Assembly (NCBI RefSeq): GCF_009604455.1
Contig: NZ_WEGL01000004.1
Coordinates: forward strand, 372,001 to 436,000
From: Streptomyces sp. RB17
GTDB lineage: Bacteria; Actinomycetota; Actinomycetes; Streptomycetales; Streptomycetaceae
DNA length: 64,000 nucleotides
Reading direction: 5' to 3'
The position numbers and the translations under genes are program-made. This document shows positions 58,068-64,000 of this stretch, piece by piece; position 1 is the first letter of the stretch, and each line of letters starts with the position of its first letter. The notes under the pieces were generated by a model. It had not been told where the DNA came from and did not search any database. It worked only from the letters and a program-made list of their open reading frames with translations.

Positions 58068-60023
58068 GTGCGTCTGCGCACTCTTGCGGCCGCCGCAGCC
58101 CTGGCGGCCCTGTTCAGCTCGGTGGTGCTCGCCGCACCGGCGTCCGCCGACTCCAGCACGTCCATACCGGTCCGGGGCGCGGCCGACACCGTGGTGGACG
58201 GCGTCCACCAGCGGGTCTTCATCAGTGACAGCTACGACAACCAGATCGTCGTCACCGACCTCACCGGCAAGCTCGTCACCAAGCTCACCGGCCTCTCCCA
58301 GGTCCGCGACCTGGAGCTGAGCCCGGACTCCGGCACGCTGTACGCCGCGGTCTACGGCGCCGACAAGATCGTCGCCATCGACACCGCACAGCTCACGCAG
58401 ACCGCCGAGTACCCGACGGGCGACAAGACGATGCCCTCCCGGCTCGCCTACGCCGACGGCACGTTGTGGTTCGGTTACGGCGACCAGTGGGATTCCGGGC
58501 TCGGCGAGGTCGACCTGACGGCCGAGTCGCCCACGGTGACCCTCGACCTGGCGGCCGGCCACGACTTCGCGAGCCCGCCGATGCTCTACGCCGACCCCGA
58601 CAACCCGGGCACGCTGCTCGCCCTCGACGGGGGTATCAGCTCCGGCCCGATCGTCGTCTACGACATCTCCTCCGGCACCCCGGTGATCCGCGTCTCCGCC
58701 GAGAAGGGCGGCTTCTACCACGACGCCGCTCTCACCCCGGACGGCCAGAACGTCGTCGTCGCCGGCCCGGGCACCCGGGCGCTCACCGAGTACCGCCTCT
58801 CTGACCTGTCCGAGGTGCGCACCTTCCCGACCGTCTCGGAACCGGAGACGGTCAGCGTCGCCCCGGACGGCACGGTCGCGGCCACCGTCCTCGACACCGA
58901 CGACGTCGGCGACACCTACGTCTTCAGCACCGACCCCGCCCGGCCGACCAGCGTCCGCAACCTGTCGCACGCCTGGATGCCGTGGGGCGGACACTCCACC
59001 AGCTGGTCGGCCGACGGCTCGCGGCTGTTCGTGCTGACCGGGTCCAGCGACGACATGCAGTTCCAGACCGTCGACGAGCCCCGCAAGTACGCCTCCACCC
59101 TGACGGTCGACGCCCCGTCGACGGCGACCCGCGCCAAGTCCCTCACCGTCAAGGGCAAGCTGACCGCCGACCTGGCGCTGCCCGCGGGTACGCCCCTGCA
59201 GGTCACCCGCACCGACCTGGAGTCGCCGAACGGCAAGTCCCTGGGCACCAAGTACCTGGGCAGCGGCGGCGCGTACTCCTTCACGGACACCCCGCCGGCC
59301 GGCGGCAAGGTCACGTACACGGTGAAGTACGCCGGTGACACCGCGCACACCGCGGCGACGGCCTCGGACTCGGTCAGCGTCTCGCGCGCCACGCCCACGC
59401 TGGCGCTGAACAACAACGGCAAGGTGTACGACTACGCCAAGTCCGTCACGTTCACGGCGCACCTCGGCACCACGTACAAGAACCGCACGGTCGAGATCTG
59501 GGCCAACCCGTACGGCGCCGACAAGCCCGACACCCTGGTGAAGTCCGGCACGGTCAATTCCAGCGGCAACCTGTCCGTCACCCTCACTCTGACGCGCAAG
59601 ACCAAGCTCACGGCGAAGTTCGCGGGCGACGCGCGCTACGCGCCGAGGACGACGACCAGCACGGTCGGCGCGAGGGTGCAGGTGTCCACGGCGCTCGGCG
59701 GCTCCTACAAGACCAAGTACGCGTGGAACCACACGTACTCCTACTTCCACCAGTCCAAGGACCCGGTCGTCACGACCACGATGACGCCGTACCCGGGCCG
59801 CAAGCAGCTGCTGCAGGTCCAGATCTACTCCGGCGGCATCTGGCAGACCACGGCCAAGCAGTACTTCACGCTCGGCTCCACGGGCAAGTCCGTCGTCACG
59901 CTCACCGGCACCCCGCCCACCGGCTACCGCTTCCGGGTCCGAGACTCGTACATCAGCGGCTCGGGTGACAGCGTGAACACGACGACGTACGGCGCCTGGA
60001 AGTACTTCACCTTCACGAGCTGA
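58068..60023 (+). CDS. Secreted beta-propeller and Ig-like repeat protein
   Basis: GTG 58068 gives a 651-residue preprotein with a signal (LAAAAALAALFSSVVLAAPASA). A propeller-like region (about 35-330) has YVTN-type repeats (VVDGVHQRVFISDSYDNQIVV, LELSPDSGTLYAAVYGADKIVAID, ALTPDGQNVVVAGPGT). Two Ig-like domains follow (about 345-430 and 440-535: SLTVKGKLTADLALPAGTPLQ, SVTFTAHLGTTYKNRTVEIW), then a C-terminal domain rich in Tyr and Thr. No catalytic motif; probably a surface or extracellular adhesion or scaffold protein. The 219 bp upstream hold the promoter and show no other gene. Confidence 0.9.
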   Translation: MRLRTLAAAAALAALFSSVVLAAPASADSSTSIPVRGAADTVVDGVHQRVFISDSYDNQIVVTDLTGKLVTKLTGLSQVRDLELSPDSGTLYAAVYGADKIVAIDTAQLTQTAEYPTGDKTMPSRLAYADGTLWFGYGDQWDSGLGEVDLTAESPTVTLDLAAGHDFASPPMLYADPDNPGTLLALDGGISSGPIVVYDISSGTPVIRVSAEKGGFYHDAALTPDGQNVVVAGPGTRALTEYRLSDLSEVRTFPTVSEPETVSVAPDGTVAATVLDTDDVGDTYVFSTDPARPTSVRNLSHAWMPWGGHSTSWSADGSRLFVLTGSSDDMQFQTVDEPRKYASTLTVDAPSTATRAKSLTVKGKLTADLALPAGTPLQVTRTDLESPNGKSLGTKYLGSGGAYSFTDTPPAGGKVTYTVKYAGDTAHTAATASDSVSVSRATPTLALNNNGKVYDYAKSVTFTAHLGTTYKNRTVEIWANPYGADKPDTLVKSGTVNSSGNLSVTLTLTRKTKLTAKFAGDARYAPRTTTSTVGARVQVSTALGGSYKTKYAWNHTYSYFHQSKDPVVTTTMTPYPGRKQLLQVQIYSGGIWQTTAKQYFTLGSTGKSVVTLTGTPPTGYRFRVRDSYISGSGDSVNTTTYGAWKYFTFTS

Positions 60024-60051
60024 GGCGCTGCGCCGTCGATCCCGAGAGCGT

Positions 60052-60339
60052 TCACCAGCCGAGCGCGTCGTCCTCGCCAGGCGCATCCCAACGTGACGCG
60101 ACCGGGCGCGCGTCGTGGCAGGCGAAGCCGAGCCGCGTCAGCGCCCGGCGCATCTCGGTCACCGTGAAATCGCGGCGGTTCTGCCTGGTGATCACTTCCC
60201 CGACCTGCATCACGGGGTAGACGCGGTGGTCGATGGTGACGGACACGCCGGTGACGGGTTCGGGCGTGATGCCGGTCATGGTCTGTTCGACCTCGATCTT
60301 GGTCAGATCGAAGGGGTACCGGGCGATGACACAGCGCAT
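60052..60339 (-). CDS. SCO5918-like small protein
   Basis: ATG 60339 follows GGAGG. The 95-residue product begins MRCVIARYPFDLTKIEVEQTM and has VTGVSVTIDHRVYPVMQVGEVITRQ, then NRRDFTVTEMRRALTRLGF. It matches the small Streptomyces SCO5918 family in length and composition. Its place beside the DEAD helicase and cold-shock genes mirrors S. coelicolor gene order as I remember it. Biochemical role unknown. Confidence 0.85.
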   Translation of the reverse strand: MRCVIARYPFDLTKIEVEQTMTGITPEPVTGVSVTIDHRVYPVMQVGEVITRQNRRDFTVTEMRRALTRLGFACHDARPVASRWDAPGEDDALGW

Positions 60340-60355
60340 GGGTGCCTCCACAGGG

Positions 60356-60763
60356 TCAGGGAGCGAGAGCGAGGACGCCGAGGGCGTAGCCGTGTTCGTC
60401 GATCACGGGGGACACGTCCAGCGTCCGGACCCGCATGGCGGCCTCCGCCTCGCTGAGCACGGACGTGGACGAGGTGAACGGTCCGCGGTCGAGCGGTATG
60501 TCCCGCAGCCGTGTCCGGTCGCTGTACCACGAGCCGCCGCGGTGTGCGGCGAGCTGGGCCCGGGTGACCAGGCCCGCACACCGCCCGTCCGCGTCCCGCA
60601 GGAGCAGGTGCGGGACGCGCGCACCGATGAGCACGGACAGGGCCACGTCGACCGCCATGTGGTCGTCGACCTGCGGCCCGGGAGCGTGCATGGCGTCGCG
60701 GGCGGTCAGACCGGTGCCGTCGGAGCTGTCGGCCTGCAGTGCGAGGGGCGGAAACGGCGTCAA
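60356..60763 (-). CDS. CBS-domain protein
   Basis: The 135-residue protein consists of two CBS modules: TARDAMHAPGPQVDDHMAVDVALSVLIGARVPHLLLRDADGR and SSTSVLSEAEAAMRVRTLDVSPVIDEHGYALGVL, seen in pieces. A CBS pair typically binds adenine nucleotides. It lies between the SCO5918-like gene and the DEAD helicase on the same strand, with short gaps, so one transcript is likely. Confidence 0.9.
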   Translation of the reverse strand: MTPFPPLALQADSSDGTGLTARDAMHAPGPQVDDHMAVDVALSVLIGARVPHLLLRDADGRCAGLVTRAQLAAHRGGSWYSDRTRLRDIPLDRGPFTSSTSVLSEAEAAMRVRTLDVSPVIDEHGYALGVLALAP

Positions 60764-60841
60764 GGGCTTCTCCTCTTCGTCGGGGCGGGCAGAACGGGCG
60801 ACGGCGCCTCCCGACCGCAGGGAGCGTTTCCCCTGGTCGGG

Positions 60842-62356
60842 CTACGGGTTGTTCCTCGGTGCGGGCCGACGGCCCCGGGGGGTGGCCCGCCCGCTCCCGC
60901 CACGGCCGGCGCCCTGGCCGCTTCCCCAACGGCCGGCGGCCCGGCCCCGGCGATGCCGGCCGGCGGATCCGTTGCCCTCGTGACGTCCGTCGACCGGTGC
61001 GCCGAGGGCGACGGGTACGCCGGAGGGGCTCCGGGCGCCGGTGATGCGCTGCAACTCGTCCTCGCCCGGGCGGATCCGGACGGCGTGCGGAGCGATTCCG
61101 GCGTCGGCCATGAGGCGGTCCATCGCGCGCCGCTGGTGCGGCAGCACGAGGGTGACGACCGTGCCGGACTCGCCGGCTCGTGCGGTACGGCCGCCGCGGT
61201 GGAGATAGTCCTTGTGGTCGCCGGGAGGGTCGACGTTCACGACCAGATCGAGGCCCGCGACGTGGATGCCGCGGGCGGCGACGTTGGTGGCCACCAGGAC
61301 CGTGACGTGGCCGTCCTTGAACTGGGCGAGTGTCCGGTTGCGCTGTGACTGGGACTTGCCGCCGTGCAGGGCCGAGGCACGCACCCCGACGGACAGCAGG
61401 TGCTTGGCCAGCCGGTCCACCGCGTGCTTGGTGTCGAGAAACATGATCACGCGTCCGTCGCGTGCGGCGATCTCGGTCGCGGCGGTGTCCTTGTCGGCGT
61501 CATGCACGTGCAGCAGGTGGTGCTCCATGGTGGTGACGGCTCCCGCGGACGGGTCGACCGAGTGCACCACGGGGTCGTGCAGGTAGCGGCGTACCAGGAG
61601 GTCTATGTTGCGGTCCAGGGTGGCCGAGAACAGCAACCGCTGGCCGCCGGCGGGGACTTGGTCGAGCAGTGCGGTCACCTGCGGCATGAAACCCATGTCG
61701 GCCATCTGGTCGGCCTCGTCCAGGACGGTCACGGCGATCTGGTCGAGCCCGCAGGCACCCCGTTCGATGAGGTCCTTGAGCCGGCCGGGCGTGGCGACGA
61801 CGACCTCGGCGCCGCCGCGCAGCGCACTCGCCTGCCGGCCGATCGACATGCCGCCCACCACGGTGGCGAGCCGCAGCCGCAGGGCGCGGGCGTAGGGGGT
61901 GAGCGCGTCGGTGACCTGCTGGGCCAGTTCCCGGGTGGGGACGAGGACGAGGGCGAGCGGTTGCCGGGGCTGGGCCCGCTGCCCGTCCAGGCGTGCCAGC
62001 ACCGGCAGGCCGAAGGCGAGCGTCTTGCCCGAGCCGGTACGGCCCCGGCCCAGGACGTCCCGGCCGGCCAGCGTGTTCGGCAGCGTGGCCGCCTGGATCG
62101 GGAAGGGCACGGTCACGCCCTCGGCGTCGAGGGCGGCCGACAGCCGTGCGGGCATGTCCAGTTCGGCGAACGTCTCGACCGCCGGCAGCGGCTCGGTGAG
62201 GGTGACCGGCAGGGCGAATTCCTGTCGGCGCGGGGTGGGGCGTGCGCCCTGGCCACTCTTTCGGCCGGTGCCCGGGCGGGGACCCTGGCGGCCCGTCCCC
62301 TGTGTACGGAAGCGGCTGCCGGACGTGGTGCCGGCGCGACGGGGGGTGCGGTTCAT
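60842..62356 (-). CDS. DEAD-box RNA helicase
   Basis: ATG 62356 follows GAGGAAGG. The 504-residue protein has an Arg/Gly/Pro-rich N-tail, the Q motif, Walker A GRTGSGKTLAFGLPV, PTRELAQQV, TPGRLKDLIE, DEADQMADMG, SATL, and the second RecA domain with ARGIHVAGLDLVVNVDPPGDH and HRGGRTARAG. It unwinds RNA, probably during cold stress. The C-tail is basic and RNA-binding. A UTR motif upstream recurs in the cold-shock gene leader. Confidence 0.95.
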   Translation of the reverse strand: MNRTPRRAGTTSGSRFRTQGTGRQGPRPGTGRKSGQGARPTPRRQEFALPVTLTEPLPAVETFAELDMPARLSAALDAEGVTVPFPIQAATLPNTLAGRDVLGRGRTGSGKTLAFGLPVLARLDGQRAQPRQPLALVLVPTRELAQQVTDALTPYARALRLRLATVVGGMSIGRQASALRGGAEVVVATPGRLKDLIERGACGLDQIAVTVLDEADQMADMGFMPQVTALLDQVPAGGQRLLFSATLDRNIDLLVRRYLHDPVVHSVDPSAGAVTTMEHHLLHVHDADKDTAATEIAARDGRVIMFLDTKHAVDRLAKHLLSVGVRASALHGGKSQSQRNRTLAQFKDGHVTVLVATNVAARGIHVAGLDLVVNVDPPGDHKDYLHRGGRTARAGESGTVVTLVLPHQRRAMDRLMADAGIAPHAVRIRPGEDELQRITGARSPSGVPVALGAPVDGRHEGNGSAGRHRRGRAAGRWGSGQGAGRGGSGRATPRGRRPAPRNNP

Positions 62357-62488
62357 GGAAGAACCTTCCTCGATGCGGCGTATCGAGGAATTCCGTCCAG
62401 CGGCGATGGCCGCACGAGGATTCGCAAGAATGAGCCGAAGAAAAAAGAAGAGCCGGGCTCGTGGCGCTGGAGCGGGGACGGCCGGCGG

Positions 62489-62506
62489 TCCGGAAAATCC
62501 GGAAAA
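62489..62506 (-). promoter_or_regulatory. TCCGGAAAA pair in helicase leader
   Basis: On the plus strand TCCGGAAAA occurs twice nine bases apart, that is TTTTCCGGATTTTCCGGA in the mRNA sense. It lies 133-150 nt before the helicase start. A near copy, CTTTCCGGATCTTTCCGGA, lies in the cold-shock leader at 62885-62903. Confidence 0.5.
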
Positions 62507-62530
62507 CTGGAAAAACGGGAAAACCAATGA

Positions 62531-62565
62531 GCTGGGGCCCGCACCCCAAGAGCGCGGGCCCCAGC
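62531..62565 (-). terminator. Terminator of the cold-shock gene
   Basis: Arms GCTGGGGCCCGC and GCGGGCCCCAGC (12 bp) with an 11-nt loop, followed in the mRNA sense by a T-rich stretch. It is placed 45 nt after the cold-shock stop. Confidence 0.85.
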
Positions 62566-62609
62566 CACATCATGCGCGAGCTACTGGCTCGCGACGGTTC
62601 GCGTCAGCG

Positions 62610-62813
62610 TCAGGCGGGAACGATGTTCTCGGCCTGCGGGCCCTTCTGGCCCTGCGTGACGTCGAAGGTCACCTTCTGGCCTTCCTGAAGCTCGCGGAAG
62701 CCCTGGGTGGCGATGTTCGAGTAGTGGGCGAAGACGTCGGGGCCGCCACCCTCCTGCTCGATGAAGCCGAAGCCCTTTTCCGCGTTGAACCACTTCACGG
62801 TGCCAGATGCCAT
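62610..62813 (-). CDS. Cold-shock domain protein (CspA type)
   Basis: ATG 62813 with GGGAGA upstream gives a 67-residue protein, MASGTVKWFNAEKGFGFIEQ, with RNP1 (KGFGFI) and RNP2 (VFAHY). It is the standard length for bacterial cold-shock proteins that bind single-stranded RNA/DNA and act as chaperones or anti-terminators. The leader holds a repeated TTTCCGGA motif shared with the helicase leader, which suggests a common cold response. Confidence 0.95.
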   Translation of the reverse strand: MASGTVKWFNAEKGFGFIEQEGGGPDVFAHYSNIATQGFRELQEGQKVTFDVTQGQKGPQAENIVPA

Positions 62814-62884
62814 ATTGAATCTCCCTCGGGGGGCAGTACCGGACTCCGCACCCTGCGGAGCCGAGTCGCCGCGATGATCACCCC

Positions 62885-62903
62885 TCCGGAAAGATCCGGA
62901 AAG
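62885..62903 (-). promoter_or_regulatory. TTTCCGGA pair in cold-shock leader
   Basis: In the mRNA sense, CTTTCCGGATCTTTCCGGA (two TTTCCGGA units 10 nt apart) lies 72-90 nt before the cold-shock ATG. It matches the element in the DEAD-helicase leader (62489-62506) and could be a cold-responsive RNA structure or a protein site. Confidence 0.5.
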
Positions 62904-63044
62904 CTCTGCAAAGAAAAATTCTCTGGCAACCAAAACTGCAACTGGTATCACGCTAACACAGACCGGGTGGCGGCACCCATACGTTTTCCGGCGAGTCCGA
63001 ATAATTTTGGCGTCACCGCGGCCCGTAAGTCTGTACTGGCGGGA

Positions 63045-63392
63045 CTAGGTATCCGCTCCGCGCGCGTCCAGCTTCCGGCGCATGTCCCGGTTCGTGCGGA
63101 GGGCCGCGTCGAGCTGGTCCTCGAGAGAGACGATGCGGCACGCGGCCTCGACGGGAGTGCCCTGGTCCACCAGCTCACGGGCGCGGGCGGCGACGCGCAA
63201 CTGGCGGCGGGAGTACCGGCGATGGCCGCCGTCCGAACGCAAGGGCGTGATCAGCGCGGCCTCGCCGACGGCCCGGAGAAAGGCGGGGGTGGTGCCGAGA
63301 ACGTCCGCGGCCCGGCCCATGGTGTAGGCGGGGTAGTCGTCGTCGTCGAGGTTGCCGGCGACAGGGGCGACAGGGGCGTTCTCGGCGGGCAT
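63045..63392 (-). CDS. MerR-like helix-turn-helix regulator
   Basis: ATG 63392 begins a 115-residue protein with YPAYTMGRAADVLGTTPAFLRAVGEAALITPLRSDGGHRRYSRRQL, which is a MerR-type winged helix (seen in parts). A C-terminal coiled coil follows (DQLDAALRTNRDMRRKLDARG) and is too short for a metal-binding domain. It looks like a Streptomyces small MerR regulator that often neighbours cold-shock genes. The STAS frame from 63919 overlaps its 5' part. Confidence 0.9.
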   Translation of the reverse strand: MPAENAPVAPVAGNLDDDDYPAYTMGRAADVLGTTPAFLRAVGEAALITPLRSDGGHRRYSRRQLRVAARARELVDQGTPVEAACRIVSLEDQLDAALRTNRDMRRKLDARGADT

Positions 63393-63919
63393 AACACCTT
63401 CGTTTCGGGGCCGCGGCGGGGGAACCCAGGGCATGCGCGGCACCCGCGCTCCGAAGACCCAGCGCCATCTGCCTCGTACGACAACCCTAACTCCGCCAGG
63501 TGCGGAAAACTGGCCTCGCCGTGACGGATTTCCGCGTGCGGCCGCACCGGCCGCCGTACATCCCCTGCGGTGCTTCCTTCCCAGGCGTCCTGTGCGCTCG
63601 CGTGAGCGGGAAAGCGGTCGAGGAGGCCGGTGTGGCGGAAGACCAGGTCGGTCGTGTGGTTGTCGTAGACGATGCGTATCCAGCCGCCCCGGGCGCGGCA
63701 GTCGCTCCACGCCTCGCACAGCGGCGGCAGGATGCTGCAGTCGGTGAAGGTCACCTCGCTCAGATCCACGATGAGGAGGAGCCGTCCGGGCCGGGCCGCG
63801 CGCGCCACGGCCAGGGCGCGGACCAGTGGCGCCACGGTCTGCGCGTCCAGCTCGCCGCGTGCGCGGACGATGCGGCACTCCTCGAAGACCGAGGGCGTGC
63901 GAGGAGTCACGTGCCTCAT
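63251..63919 (-). CDS. STAS-domain protein (anti-sigma antagonist-like), overlong C-terminus
   Basis: ATG 63919 has a close GGAGG and overlaps the upstream gene's TGA. The first 105 residues form a STAS domain (VRARGELDAQTVAPLVRALAVA, LLLIVDLSEVTFTDCSILPPL, WIRIVYDNHTTDLVFRHTGLLDRF), typical of anti-anti-sigma factors. After about 150 the frame has no familiar structure and runs 142 nt into the MerR gene in another frame, reaching a stop only at 63251. A lost stop or frameshift near 63450 would explain this. The functional part is the STAS domain. Confidence 0.6.
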   Translation of the reverse strand: MRHVTPRTPSVFEECRIVRARGELDAQTVAPLVRALAVARAARPGRLLLIVDLSEVTFTDCSILPPLCEAWSDCRARGGWIRIVYDNHTTDLVFRHTGLLDRFPAHASAQDAWEGSTAGDVRRPVRPHAEIRHGEASFPHLAELGLSYEADGAGSSERGCRACPGFPRRGPETKVLCPPRTPLSPLSPATSTTTTTPPTPWAGPRTFSAPPPPFSGPSARPR

Positions 63920-64000
63920 TGCGCCTCCTCTGTCGTGCCCTCCAGGCGTGCCGTGCCCTCCAGGCGTCCGGTTTCGGCGAGTGCCAGCATCCGTGCGGCG
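63916..64000 (-). CDS. C-terminal fragment of an upstream coupled gene
   Basis: A frame entering from the right edge ends AARMLALAETGRLEGTARLEGTTEEAQ (shown in part) at a TGA overlapping the STAS start. It contains a 15-bp tandem repeat (CGCCTGGAGGGCACG twice, coding RLEGT). The family cannot be told from 27 residues. Confidence 0.45.
   Translation of the reverse strand, partial: AARMLALAETGRLEGTARLEGTTEEAQ

Overview
The window is actinobacterial chromosome, almost certainly Streptomyces. It has very high GC with G/C-biased third codon positions, GTG and TTG starts behind GGAGG-type ribosome sites, and lineage-typical families (SCO5918-like protein, MatAB, ECF41 SigJ, PP2C/SpoIIE phosphatase, collagen-like and TTG-start secreted proteins). 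I see no rRNA, tRNA, CRISPR array, prophage or intact insertion sequence, and the gene types suggest chromosomal core or near-core.

Layout. 0-9.5 kb: envelope proteins, a membrane PP2C phosphatase, a caspase-like-domain candidate with a heptad-repeat middle, an M20 amidohydrolase, then an XRE-TPR regulator divergent from a tiny secreted peptide, and a lipoprotein. 9.6-15.6 kb: a short threonyl-tRNA synthetase preceded by a Thr-rich leader peptide and attenuator hairpin, a nucleoside hydrolase, a GH13 alpha-glucosidase, a DUF4142 protein and a 2OG-oxygenase-like protein. 15.7-20.5 kb: an orphan cytochrome oxidase subunit I coupled to a coiled-coil membrane protein, a DUF4328 protein, an SDR and GlpF. 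20.5-29.6 kb: a decayed winged-helix regulator, a PucR-like regulator divergent from a flotillin-like SPFH protein, and a 1611-residue AAA ATPase. 29.6-35.2 kb: a lipoprotein, a zinc-ribbon membrane protein, a glyoxalase-fold protein, a small membrane protein and a large secreted TolB/cell-wall-binding protein. 35.3-41.0 kb: SigJ (ECF41) with its NAD(P)H oxidoreductase, a pseudogene formed by internal deletion, a second ECF sigma with a membrane partner, and a DUF1877 protein.

41.1-48.7 kb: matA-matB (extracellular aminopolysaccharide synthesis) followed by a class A penicillin-binding protein, then a secreted S53 protease divergent from a TrmB-like regulator. 48.8-50.0 kb: a small secreted cysteine protein and two tandem membrane-anchored collagen-like proteins sharing a palindrome next to their ribosome sites. 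50.3-54.1 kb: an ABC exporter co-transcribed with a LuxR-type two-component system. 54.1-57.8 kb: a GT28-like glycosyltransferase and NodB deacetylase operon divergent from a BlaI repressor/M56 antirepressor pair with visible BlaI-like dyads. 58.0-64.0 kb: a secreted beta-propeller/Ig protein, then a minus-strand cold-shock group (SCO5918-like, CBS protein, DEAD helicase, cold-shock protein, MerR-like regulator, STAS protein).

Most notable candidates: the peptide/XRE-TPR pair with a perfect dyad between them; the Thr attenuation leader; the flotillin-giant ATPase pair; BlaI/M56 control of a glycan operon; the duplicated collagen-like genes; and a shared UTR motif linking the cold-shock protein and helicase.
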